35,886 nucleotides of DNA, from assembly GCA_014378525.1 (NCBI GenBank), contig JACMNL010000044.1, positions 1 through 35,886 of the forward strand. The letters run 5' to 3'. The stretch's first letter is position 1. Every line of letters begins with the position of its first letter. Source of the DNA: Bacteriovorax sp. (GTDB lineage Bacteria > Bdellovibrionota > Bacteriovoracia > Bacteriovoracales > Bacteriovoracaceae). The notes below the pieces were generated by a model. That model worked only from the letters and a program-made list of their open reading frames with translations, ran no database searches and had not been told where the DNA came from. This document shows positions 15,598 to 23,020 of the stretch, in pieces. The position numbers and the translations under genes were made by a program.

Positions 15598-16050
15598 TTA
15601 TGCCAATGAACTTGCGGCCTGGTGAATCGCTGCTTTAATACGTTGATAAGTTCCGCAACGACAGATGTGTCCGCCCATTGCATTGTCGATATCTTTGTCT
15701 GTTGGTTTTTTTGTATCTTCCAGAAGTGCTTTAACTGTCATCACATTTCCGATCTGGCAGTAACCGCATTGAGGAACCTGATTATCAACCCATGCTTTCT
15801 GAATGGCATGCGTGATTTTATCATCCATACCTTCTATTGTTGTGACTTCTTTTGTTCCTAAAAATTTTACTGGATAAGAACAAGAACGTGTCGGGCTTCC
15901 TTCGATGTGAACTGTACAGGCTCCACACTGTGCCTGGCCGCAACCGAATTTTGTTCCTGTTAAATTGAGTTCATCACGAATTACCCAAAGTAGTGGTGTA
16001 TCTCCCGATGATGTAATCGGTACAATCTTACCATTGATTTTAATATTCAT
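15598..16050 (-). CDS. 2Fe-2S subunit of the molybdenum hydroxylase (IorA/CoxS type)
   Basis: The 150-residue protein starts at the ATG four bases after GGAGG, 33 bases inside the longer open frame. Residues 1-75 form a plant-type ferredoxin domain with cluster ligands C37, C42, C45 and C57 (GCGQAQCGAC). Residues 80-150 form the second, helical [2Fe-2S]-binding domain with C95, C98, C130 and C132 (QCGYCQ, CRCGTY). It carries electrons from the molybdenum centre to the cytochrome. It has no signal peptide, so hitchhiker export on the partner's Tat signal is likely. It is the first gene of the seven-gene operon, ten bases before the large subunit gene. I see no convincing promoter in the 85-base gap upstream. 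Confidence 0.93.
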   Translation of the reverse strand: MNIKINGKIVPITSSGDTPLLWVIRDELNLTGTKFGCGQAQCGACTVHIEGSPTRSCSYPVKFLGTKEVTTIEGMDDKITHAIQKAWVDNQVPQCGYCQIGNVMTVKALLEDTKKPTDKDIDNAMGGHICRCGTYQRIKAAIHQAASSLA

Positions 16051-16135
16051 ATTTCCTCCATAAAATTGAGCATGAAACATCAAATACGCTACAGGAGGAG
16101 ATAAATAAAAACTACTTTTTCTTGCCTAAATTTTC

Positions 16136-17059
16136 TTAAACAATTGTTCTGATTTTAGCGAGTGCAGTTTGACAACTCAAACTGAATGAACGGAATTTTC
16201 CACTCTCCATTTTGATGAGCCATCGATCGAGTGTCATTGTGCGTGAGAAATAGAAAAAAATAAAACCGATGGCAATCGGACGCATTAAATACCATCCGAG
16301 ATTTGAGTGATCACTTTCAGAAAAATAAAGAAAAGTTCCCGTCATTCCCAATGAAAAAAGGAAAAATGGACGTAATAAATCTTTAATGGCGAGGAGGGCC
16401 GGATGATCTGTTTGATTTTTTGCTGGAGAGTTATTCATTTTCTCCAATGCAAGTTTTACAAATTTTTCTTCATAGTTATTCACATAAAGTGACTTATCTT
16501 TTCTTTGCCATGCAATGAGTGCTAACGCACAGGAGACAAACATCTTTGTTACCACTAACAGTGCAAAAATCCATATTAGACTTTCAGGTTTTAATCCATG
16601 ATAGGGCAAAGTTTTGTCATAGAGAAATTCTGCTGAACTAAAAAATTTTTCACCGAAAAAAAGATAGTATGTGATGAGTGGCTGAATAAAAGTCCAGAGT
16701 GAGGAAAGTGCCATAGCAAAACAAAGTCCTAATGGATTTGTACCTAATGCAATGGTGCCGATGTTAAAAAACAGGCCCTGCATACTAAGACTCACCATCG
16801 GTCCCAGTTTTTTTCCTGCAGGAGAAAGGGATTTCAAAACAGCAGCAATGTTTGAAATACTATAAGTCGTCCACTCACTTTTGGGAAGTTCTCTACCCGC
16901 CAGTGCGGCCCTGCAAAGAATATAACCCTGATTGAGTGACATGATAATTCCAGTGAAAGGAAATTGCAGACCATGCAATAATGAGCCCAGACCCACTTCA
17001 ATCAGCGAAAGTGTTGCTCCATAACGACCGATAATCTCAATTTTTATATTCTCTTCCAT
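16136..17059 (-). CDS. multi-pass membrane protein of unknown function
   Basis: The 307-residue protein has about five or six hydrophobic segments, at roughly 20-50, 90-145, 163-185, 232-250 and 263-280, with a charged loop around 187-225. The N-terminal part (GRYGATLSLIEVGLGSLLHG, then LSLNQGY) looks conserved, with a buried glutamate and histidine, but I do not recognise a family. It lies upstream of the molybdenum-hydroxylase operon in the same direction with an 85-base gap, so it may be co-transcribed. A transport role for a cofactor or substrate would be a guess. The ribosome-binding site is weak. Confidence 0.6.
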   Translation of the reverse strand: MEENIKIEIIGRYGATLSLIEVGLGSLLHGLQFPFTGIIMSLNQGYILCRAALAGRELPKSEWTTYSISNIAAVLKSLSPAGKKLGPMVSLSMQGLFFNIGTIALGTNPLGLCFAMALSSLWTFIQPLITYYLFFGEKFFSSAEFLYDKTLPYHGLKPESLIWIFALLVVTKMFVSCALALIAWQRKDKSLYVNNYEEKFVKLALEKMNNSPAKNQTDHPALLAIKDLLRPFFLFSLGMTGTFLYFSESDHSNLGWYLMRPIAIGFIFFYFSRTMTLDRWLIKMESGKFRSFSLSCQTALAKIRTIV

Positions 17060-17109
17060 GGCCGTTTTACATTACCCAGTTGAAATTTGATTCGCAAGGG
17101 AGTTTTTGT

Positions 17110-17130
17110 CTCTCTAATTAATTTAGAGAG
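17110..17130. promoter_or_regulatory. inverted repeat in the 17060-17160 divergent promoter region
   Basis: CTCTCTAA (17110-17117) and TTAGAGAG (17123-17130) are a perfect eight-base inverted repeat with a five-base spacer. It covers the -35 region of the TATAAT box at 17138-17143 and lies between two divergent genes. No T tract follows on either strand, so an operator is more likely than a terminator. Confidence 0.4.
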
Positions 17131-17137
17131 CTTGGAT

Positions 17138-17143
17138 TATAAT
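17138..17143 (+). promoter_or_regulatory. -10 box of the DUF333-like/C1A protease pair
   Basis: A perfect TATAAT lies 17 bases before the ATG at 17161, with GGGAGTGAGG between as ribosome-binding site. The -35 region falls in the inverted repeat 17110-17130 and is a poor match, which suggests regulated use. Confidence 0.45.
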
Positions 17144-17160
17144 AATGGGAGTGAGGTTTC

Positions 17161-17556
17161 ATGAAAATACTACTATTACTGTCAACTATCTCTTTCAGCG
17201 TCTGGTCATCCGATCTCTCGCGTCAGGTCTGGACTCATGGTTCAGATAATTATCTATTCAGTTTAGATCCTTCAAGCAATATTCTAATTTCTCATCACTG
17301 TGTTAACAGTGAAGTGAGTTTCGAAAAATCAACTTGCACGGCCGCAAAAATAATTCAGGAAAAAAAAACCGTTAAACTTCCGGCCGGTTCAATGAAAGGT
17401 GGAAAAAATCCGGGGGCAGTTATCTGCACTATCGGACTCAAACAAAAGATAAAAATTTTAAAAGATCTCCAGAATAATGAAAACTCATTTTGTGTTTTTG
17501 ATGACGGCTCGATGATCTCTGCAATCAACCTGATTGCACTCGTTAAGGATAAATAG
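17161..17556 (+). CDS. exported DUF333-like protein
   Basis: The 131-residue product has a signal peptide (residues 1-16, ending VWS-S). The C-terminal half resembles DUF333 (PF03891): KNPGAVICTIG near residue 81, then NSFCVFDDGSMISAINL. In that family the two cysteines and the NP and DGS motifs are conserved; E. coli members are small periplasmic proteins, and one relates to heat-shock protein HslJ partners. Here a second cysteine pair lies upstream (HHCVNSE, STCTA). The stop codon is followed immediately by the ATG of the C1A protease gene, so the two are translationally linked and may act together, perhaps as protease and inhibitor or chaperone; that is inference. Confidence 0.65.
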   Translation: MKILLLLSTISFSVWSSDLSRQVWTHGSDNYLFSLDPSSNILISHHCVNSEVSFEKSTCTAAKIIQEKKTVKLPAGSMKGGKNPGAVICTIGLKQKIKILKDLQNNENSFCVFDDGSMISAINLIALVKDK

Positions 17557-19371
17557 ATGAAATACTCATTGCTTATTTTTATAGTATCCTTCAATGCGTG
17601 GTCTATGGATTGTGATGGTATCCCAGAAGGCACTGTCATTAGACTTGATAAAGACGGAAAGAGTTTAGAGAAGGCCGCAGTTCAGGATCAGGATGGTATA
17701 GGAAGTTGTTATGCCAATCAAGCCGCACTTCTTTTGCAATCAGCTGTTCCAGGTAACCCTAACCTCTCGTATTTGAATCTTGGATTATATTATACCAATG
17801 ATAAATCTCTCAAAGAAAAAAGATCGAAGGGAGATAAGCTTTTTACCAGAGACGGAAAAAAATTAGATGGAACTGTTGCTCCGGAAAATAATTCTGAAGT
17901 GAACGGAGGTTATTCATGTGACGCCATTAATCTGGCCCTCGATCGTCAAAAAAAATCAGGTAAAGGTTCGATCTGCAAAGCTGAAGACGTAAATCTTGAG
18001 CACAGCTATTTTGATGCAAAGACCGGAAATAATCTGGACCTTACTTTTGAACAGGAAAAAACGCTGGCCAGTGCTTCAAGATATATGAACACTTATCAAA
18101 AAAGATTTGGTTATTCGTTCGATAAAGATTCTGCAAAAGCGGAAGTTCTTCGCAGGCAGCGGGAAGATGCAGATACTTTCTCTGTTGCACTTACAAACTT
18201 CGTCAAAAATAACAGCGATGAATTTTTAGTAAAACAATGTACGAAACTCGATCCTGAAAAGGCAGCAAAAATTTTAAATAATACGATAACAAGAGCACTT
18301 CTCGCCAATACGAAATGTTATAATGATAAGTTCAGAATGCAGACCAATACACCGGACTGCAAGAGTTACGACATGCTTGGGTCAGTCTATACTATTCAAA
18401 AAGGAGACAATACCCGCACGCTTGAATTCCAGCTTCTGCCCGGAGTTAAAGCAGATCTGATAAAAGCGCTTCCTGAACTATACAAACCTGATGGTAATGT
18501 GGATGGTTTGATGTCGGGAATGAATTCCATACTGGCGAAAAACGACCGCTCAAAACCTGCACCCGCACAACGTGAAAAATTTTATAAAAATTTACTTTCC
18601 ATGATGTCACCAGAAGATAAAAAAACCTTATCCGATGACTACGATAGAGTTGCACTTCAAAAAGTTGATGACTGTAAAAAAGAAAATGTTTTAAATTATT
18701 TCAAAGATAAAGAAAACTTTTTAACGAGAGCAAAAGAAGACAGTGTTCTTTGTAAGTATGGTGATCTTCTTGAACGTGTAAATGATATGGCCGGCATACT
18801 TCCAGCTAAAACATTTAACAACATGTCAGGTTTTGTAGACTTCCTTACAAAAAAAGCAGGGCTCAATTACGATGAAGCTTTGATGGGGCTAATTGCCAGC
18901 GACTGTACACCGGAAAAGCGAATTCAAATTCCGGAAAATTTAAAATGCGAAAAAAATTATATGTCATTTACGCCTGAGGATTTTCCTGCGAATGCATCTG
19001 GTCTTTCGGCCAAAGCAGAAACAGTTATAAAAGAAAACCGCACAAAAATGATGAGAAGTCTTGGTGCGAATCATGGAGTAGGTCTCGACATCTGTACAAA
19101 ATTCTGGAGTGATACGTCTTACGACTGGAATAAAGAAGCTGTTGCAACTAAAAATGATACTTGCCAGTCGACAGGCATGCACGGATTCCACGCAGTCACA
19201 ATGATCGGCTACAGATGTAAAGACAACCGTATTCAATACCTCGCGCAGAATTCATGGGGACCGAACTGGAAAATCAAAGATGATCCGTTTGAAATTGAAA
19301 ATGGTAAAATCTGGATGGATGAAGACAAGCTCTTTAAAAATCTTCAGAACATCAATTATCTTTCACCCTAA
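17557..19371 (+). CDS. exported papain-family (C1A) cysteine protease with a large insertion
   Basis: The 604-residue protein has a signal peptide (residues 1-17). The papain active site is split across the sequence. The oxyanion glutamine Q45 and nucleophile C51 lie in DQDGIGSCYANQAALLLQ, with the canonical six-residue spacing. H545 lies in GFHAVTMIGY and N565 in QNSWGPNW near the C-terminus. About 490 residues separate Cys and His, against roughly 135 in papain. The insertion is lysine-rich and mostly helical in character, with several cysteines. It probably works in the periplasm or is secreted. The gene starts directly after the DUF333-like stop codon and meets a convergent lipoprotein gene with no gap. 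Confidence 0.82.
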   Translation: MKYSLLIFIVSFNAWSMDCDGIPEGTVIRLDKDGKSLEKAAVQDQDGIGSCYANQAALLLQSAVPGNPNLSYLNLGLYYTNDKSLKEKRSKGDKLFTRDGKKLDGTVAPENNSEVNGGYSCDAINLALDRQKKSGKGSICKAEDVNLEHSYFDAKTGNNLDLTFEQEKTLASASRYMNTYQKRFGYSFDKDSAKAEVLRRQREDADTFSVALTNFVKNNSDEFLVKQCTKLDPEKAAKILNNTITRALLANTKCYNDKFRMQTNTPDCKSYDMLGSVYTIQKGDNTRTLEFQLLPGVKADLIKALPELYKPDGNVDGLMSGMNSILAKNDRSKPAPAQREKFYKNLLSMMSPEDKKTLSDDYDRVALQKVDDCKKENVLNYFKDKENFLTRAKEDSVLCKYGDLLERVNDMAGILPAKTFNNMSGFVDFLTKKAGLNYDEALMGLIASDCTPEKRIQIPENLKCEKNYMSFTPEDFPANASGLSAKAETVIKENRTKMMRSLGANHGVGLDICTKFWSDTSYDWNKEAVATKNDTCQSTGMHGFHAVTMIGYRCKDNRIQYLAQNSWGPNWKIKDDPFEIENGKIWMDEDKLFKNLQNINYLSP

Positions 19372-20673
19372 TTACTGATTTATTACTTCCTTCTTGGATT
19401 TGAAATAAAGGGCGTCCATTAAAATAGATGCTCCCATATAAATCCCTACGGCCTTAGCAAATCCTTTTTTAGGATCTTCTGACATACACATCTGATTGTG
19501 CATTAAAATCGTTAGACCGATGTTTGAAGGTACACTCATCAGGTTAAAAATCCTGTGAAAGGTAAATCTGTCCACGGCCGGATATCCGGTTTTCATCACC
19601 CCTGATTTTTCTTGATACTCCTGCTCTGCCAGTGCTGACAAAAGCAGCTCGCGACTTTCATCGAGATCGATATCATCCATTGTAACAACATGGTCAAAGT
19701 CAGCAGGTTTCATACTGCGGTCTGATTTTTTATCCTTAAACATGTCCTGAGTATTTTTCAAATGTTTTTCAAATAAATGATTCTCTTCTGCGATCACTAA
19801 AAGCTCCTGCAGCTTTTTGTTGGCTTCCGGATCAGACTCAAGATCCTTTAATTTTTTTTCAAGTGCCGTGTCTTTAGTTTTAAACATGTAAGCATAGATT
19901 CCGGAAACTCCGGCATCGCTGATGGCATTACTTAAAAAGGCCATTGGCATTTTGCCAGTCCAGGGATTCAGGTTTGGATTTGAAAGAACAAGTTTTCCAC
20001 CGATAAAACTGAAGACCATTCCAATTCCAAGTGTGAAATAAAGTTCATTAAAATACTTTTGATTTTTTTCTTCGTTCCAGTGAACAGTGTTGTAAGAAAT
20101 AATTGATGAGCCGAGGCCGCCAGCTGTCAGTGCATAAGTTAAACGTTTGGCATATTTCAAATCGACGTCTGTTGGTTTTCCCTTGATCTGGGTTTTGCAG
20201 CTGTAATAAAGTTTTTCATAGATGGCCGCTTTTTCCGGAATCATTTTTGCTTTTTTAGCATCAACTTTCTTTTTATGGGTTGCGAATTTTTCCCAGGTTT
20301 TGTTAGTATCATCTATACCTTTTCCATTCATCTGACTGCGAAATTCTTTTAAAAGCTCCTGACGAACTTTAGCATCTTCTTTTCCGTAGAGAAAAATGGC
20401 CCTGAATGTTTCGACTTGTCTTTCAGTTAACTTTGCATCAGCATCGCTGAACTCTTTGAAAAAATCATTCGCTTCATCTGCTGTTAAATCCATCTTTAAA
20501 TATTTTTTTAACTCAGCTGACATGGCATCCGTTTTTTTATCCGTGAAAAATTCTTTGACGATGTCCTGACATGGAAGATCTGCAGCAGCAGGTTCGCGTT
20601 CAGTATTTTTGAAGCTACTGCAGGAAGTTAAAAAGAGGGCCACAATGTTTATTACAATTAGTGATTTTTTCAT
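19372..20673 (-). CDS. large lipoprotein with internal hydrophobic segments, unknown function
   Basis: The 433-residue protein has a lipoprotein signal (LTSC, lipidated C18). Residues 35-165 are charged and helical. Two hydrophobic segments occur around 172-192 (LTYALTAGGLGSSIISY) and 207-227 (YFTLGIGMVFSFIGGKLVLS), then a charged stretch, and more hydrophobic segments near the C-terminus (VGIYMGASILMDALYF). No family was recognised. It ends against the C1A protease gene with no intervening base, and its ribosome-binding site is weak. A membrane-associated envelope protein is all that can be supported. Confidence 0.6.
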   Translation of the reverse strand: MKKSLIVINIVALFLTSCSSFKNTEREPAAADLPCQDIVKEFFTDKKTDAMSAELKKYLKMDLTADEANDFFKEFSDADAKLTERQVETFRAIFLYGKEDAKVRQELLKEFRSQMNGKGIDDTNKTWEKFATHKKKVDAKKAKMIPEKAAIYEKLYYSCKTQIKGKPTDVDLKYAKRLTYALTAGGLGSSIISYNTVHWNEEKNQKYFNELYFTLGIGMVFSFIGGKLVLSNPNLNPWTGKMPMAFLSNAISDAGVSGIYAYMFKTKDTALEKKLKDLESDPEANKKLQELLVIAEENHLFEKHLKNTQDMFKDKKSDRSMKPADFDHVVTMDDIDLDESRELLLSALAEQEYQEKSGVMKTGYPAVDRFTFHRIFNLMSVPSNIGLTILMHNQMCMSEDPKKGFAKAVGIYMGASILMDALYFKSKKEVINQ

Positions 20674-20833
20674 GCAGCTTTATCGGTTTTAACGGGGAAA
20701 AACTAAGAACCAAATACCCGACTGCGCCAATCGGACGCTTTATTTAAATTAAGGTGTTCGACAACTCTTCTGCAAGAGTCACTAATAGTCATTCTGTTGA
20801 TATGCTCAAAAAAGAATAACCTGGAGGTTAAAA

Positions 20834-21367
20834 ATGAATTTACTTAAAACATCACTCCCTCTGCTCTGTGGATTTTTGATAAGTGCCTGCTCACATACTG
20901 CCCCCTACACGAAAACAGTTTCGAAAGTGGATCTTCCACGTTTCATGAAGCCTTGGCACGTGCAGGCCGGAAGATTTACGTCGTTTGAAAAAAATCCGTA
21001 TAACAGTGTTGAAAGTTATACATGGAATGAAAAAGAAAAAAGAATTGATATCGATTTCAGTTACAACGAAGGTGCGTTTGACGGGCCTGTAAAAAAGATG
21101 CCGCAAAAAGGCTGGGTGAAAGACACTGTCACTAACTCAACCTGGTCAGTACAGCCCTGGTGGCCTTTGAAGTTTGATTATCTGATTATCGGTCTGGGTG
21201 ATAATTATGAATGGACAGCAATTGGTGTCCCCGATCAAAAATACTTATGGATCATGACCGGGGAAGCACAATTTTCTCATGAGAAAGTTCAGGAAATTTT
21301 AGCGAAACTGCATGAAAGTGGTTACAACACTGAAGACATCAAATGGGTTCAGCATAACAAAAAATGA
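20834..21367 (+). CDS. bacterial lipocalin (Blc-like) lipoprotein
   Basis: The 177-residue protein has a lipoprotein signal (ISAC, C19) and a lipocalin-like barrel. The first-strand motif appears as KPWHVQAGRFTSFEKN, in place of the usual GxWYEIAR. The later conserved pattern is WSVQPWWPLKFDYLIIGLGD, then YLWIMTG and the C-terminal helix KVQEILAKLHESGYNTEDI. Blc-type lipocalins are outer-membrane lipoproteins that bind lysophospholipids or fatty acids and take part in envelope maintenance. GGAGG precedes the ATG. The gene runs convergently into the 22318 lipoprotein gene with no gap. Confidence 0.82.
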   Translation: MNLLKTSLPLLCGFLISACSHTAPYTKTVSKVDLPRFMKPWHVQAGRFTSFEKNPYNSVESYTWNEKEKRIDIDFSYNEGAFDGPVKKMPQKGWVKDTVTNSTWSVQPWWPLKFDYLIIGLGDNYEWTAIGVPDQKYLWIMTGEAQFSHEKVQEILAKLHESGYNTEDIKWVQHNKK

Positions 21368-22318
21368 TCAGTATTGAACTTCACCCATTTTTACAACTTC
21401 AAAGGCCGAGCCTGGAACTTGTTTGATGGTGTGAAGTTCTGAATCACTCCAGTTGTCATCGGGTATTCCAGAAAGCATCCAGCTTGTTCCGTTGTCAGCT
21501 AAAATCATTCCGTATTTTTTTAGTGCACGTAATATAATCTGCACACTTTCCGGATAAGGAGAGATATCAAAGCTGGCCTTCAACCGTACTCTCATTCCCA
21601 TCGGAGGTAATGACGAATCCGTTGAAATGCCCGCAGCATGTCTCGCCGGATAAACATAAGCGTGTCTGGTTCTGTTAGCAGTAAATCTCAGCGCATGATT
21701 GATTTCTTTTTTCACAACAACTTCCTCATAACGAACGAGGCCCGGATAGATGGGAAGTCCTGCTGCATCTGCAGAAGTGTATCCTGCCGGTCGAAGTTCA
21801 TTGGTGTTTAGATTAAATTTTGCACCTGAGTCTGCTCTCCAGCTTCCATCACTGTTTTGAAAGGCCTGATACATTTCATAAAGGATGCCGTTGTCTTTAT
21901 CAATGACAATTAAATGTCTGTCGCCGGTTCCCTCCGGACCACCCTGAATTTCTGCATCAGCAGGAATTGGATACGGACCCGGATCACTCTCTCTTACATA
22001 ACTAAATGTCACAGGTACTTTCGACTGCGTACTGGTGACAACATTTACGGGTTGTCCAAGAGGAGCTCCTTCCCACCACGTACCAAAGTCCGGGTGAACA
22101 GTTCCACTTTTACCAAGCGAAGTAATATAAGTATCAGAGTTGGGATCGAGTGGTTCATTAGAGATATCCTGATTCCATGGATTGTCGGCAGGGAATGCGC
22201 GGTCACTATATGAACTTGTTCCTGAGAAGGAACCGTCACCTGACGAAGCGGTGCTTCCGTCACATGAACTCAAAATTATACTTAGTACAACTAAAAATAT
22301 GTATTTGGATTTTTTCAT
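21368..22318 (-). CDS. conserved secreted lipoprotein of unknown function
   Basis: The 316-residue protein has a lipoprotein signal (LSSC, C19), a Ser/Gly-rich linker to about residue 40, then one large domain. The domain is rich in motifs that look conserved in a family of secreted bacterial proteins lacking a known function: NPWNQDIS, VHPDFGTWW, SDPGPYPIP, GDRHLIVID, TSADAAGLPIYPGLVRYEE, TRHAYVYPARHAA, PPMGMRVRLKASFDIS, MILADNGTSWMLSG and GSAFEVVKMG. The many His, Asp and Arg residues in fixed motifs suggest an enzyme, possibly polysaccharide-active; that is a guess. The start codon lies in a stem-loop (22316-22348), and an AAAGA ribosome-binding site is inside the same structure. Confidence 0.7.
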   Translation of the reverse strand: MKKSKYIFLVVLSIILSSCDGSTASSGDGSFSGTSSYSDRAFPADNPWNQDISNEPLDPNSDTYITSLGKSGTVHPDFGTWWEGAPLGQPVNVVTSTQSKVPVTFSYVRESDPGPYPIPADAEIQGGPEGTGDRHLIVIDKDNGILYEMYQAFQNSDGSWRADSGAKFNLNTNELRPAGYTSADAAGLPIYPGLVRYEEVVVKKEINHALRFTANRTRHAYVYPARHAAGISTDSSLPPMGMRVRLKASFDISPYPESVQIILRALKKYGMILADNGTSWMLSGIPDDNWSDSELHTIKQVPGSAFEVVKMGEVQY

Positions 22319-22348
22319 TCTTTGATTTTATCTATCTTACAAAGAATG
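22316..22348 (-). promoter_or_regulatory. stem-loop enclosing the start codon of the 22318 lipoprotein gene
   Basis: CATTCTTTG (22316-22324) and CAAAGAATG (22340-22348) form a perfect nine-pair inverted repeat around a 15-base loop. In the mRNA the 3' arm contains the AAAGA ribosome-binding site and the AUG itself, so folding would block initiation. Confidence 0.4.
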
Positions 22349-22390
22349 ACAGCGAGCATGTTGTTAATCTTGAGTTATCAAGTATTAAAT

Positions 22391-22424
22391 AAAATAAAAA
22401 GCCACCCGAACAAGGGTGGCTTTT
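22391..22424 (-). terminator. orphan Rho-independent terminator, best read on the minus strand
   Basis: GCCACCC (22401-22407) and GGGTGGC (22414-22420) pair perfectly with a six-base loop. The minus-strand tail is TTTTTATTTT; the plus-strand tail is TTTTATTG. No coding gene ends on either side: the 22318 gene starts to the left, and to the right is non-coding DNA. It therefore ends an unannotated transcript. Confidence 0.85.
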
Positions 22425-22649
22425 ATTGATTGTGAGGAGCAGGCTCTTCAAATTAGTTAATAGATCGGAGCATTTTAATGAACCATCTTTTGTAGGGCCT
22501 GAATTAACATTGGACTTATGATCCGTAGTTTTTCCAGCGCACCCTAATTCTTAAATTGGCCTGAGTAAAGTTATTCAATAATGTTTCACTTCACTTTAAT
22601 TACACCAGTAATTAATACCGCAACCGAGATTTTCATCTGGTCTTTCTGA
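22394..22649 (-). ncRNA. candidate small RNA between a sigma-54-like promoter and the orphan terminator
   Basis: A transcript from the minus-strand -24/-12 element at 22660-22675 would start near 22649 and end at the terminator at 22391-22420, giving about 255 bases. The interval has no convincing open reading frame: the longest ATG frame with signal-peptide-like character (22636-22586, MKISVAVLITGVIKVK) is only 16 codons and has a poor ribosome-binding site. It matches no RNA I can recognise (not 6S, tmRNA, RNase P or SRP RNA). Either a regulatory RNA or a micropeptide message is possible. Confidence 0.4.
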
Positions 22650-22659
22650 GAATATCTAT

Positions 22660-22675
22660 TGCAGCAAGGGTGCCA
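22660..22675 (-). promoter_or_regulatory. sigma-54-like promoter of the candidate small RNA
   Basis: On the minus strand TGGCACCCTTGCTGCA has a perfect TGGCAC -24 element and a CTGCA -12 element with GG-N10-GC spacing. The same bases also contain TTGGCA-N16-TATTCT, a fair sigma-70 match, so the sigma factor is uncertain even if the promoter is real. Confidence 0.5.
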
Positions 22676-22676
22676 A

Positions 22677-22937
22677 ATTAAATTTCCTCTCAACTAGATG
22701 TAAACTCATTCAGAAAAAATTTTTCTGAGGAAAATATTCTCAATTCGACGGGCGCGCTGAACCAAAATGCTTCTTGAGAGAAAAAGTCAGAAGTAATTTC
22801 CTCGGTGACAACTGTACACCGTAAACCCTAAGCAATTTTTTTTTACCTGAAAAAAAAAGATTCACTATGCTACCGAGCTTTATATTTTTTTTAATTAGAC
22901 TTTATCTTTTTTCAGTTTCTTATCTCACATTTCTTCT
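22677..22937. other. AT-rich non-coding spacer between two divergent sigma-54-like promoters
   Basis: These 261 bases hold no gene I can support. They lie upstream of both the minus-strand element at 22660-22675 and the plus-strand element at 22938-22953, where enhancer sites for a sigma-54 activator would be expected. A 19-base palindrome, TCAGAAAAAATTTTTCTGA, lies at 22710-22728, and a CGGTG/CACCG repeat at 22803-22821. The A and T runs around 22835-22895 suggest intrinsically curved DNA. Confidence 0.4.
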
Positions 22938-22953
22938 TGGCACAGTATCTGCT
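22938..22953 (+). promoter_or_regulatory. sigma-54-like promoter of the lysozyme-like gene
   Basis: TGGCACAGTATCTGCT has a perfect TGGCAC and a CTGCT -12 element at exact GG-N10-GC spacing; only two of the informative consensus positions differ. The predicted start near 22964 leaves a 57-base leader to the ATG at 23021. The open frame reaching back to a TTG at 22937 would begin inside this promoter, which argues against that start. Confidence 0.55.
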
Positions 22954-23020
22954 TTGTAAAAATATAACTGATCAAGGACGATCACTAAGAAACTGTTCCA
23001 ACATTCATAGGAGCTTTAGG

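Noticed and set aside
22586..22636. 16-codon frame in the candidate small RNA
   Set aside because: It is very short and has a poor ribosome-binding site; it is kept only as an alternative explanation for the transcript.
22937..23020. N-terminal extension of the lysozyme-like protein back to a TTG
   Set aside because: The extension begins inside the -24/-12 promoter element, has no ribosome-binding site and would hide the clear signal peptide that starts at 23021.
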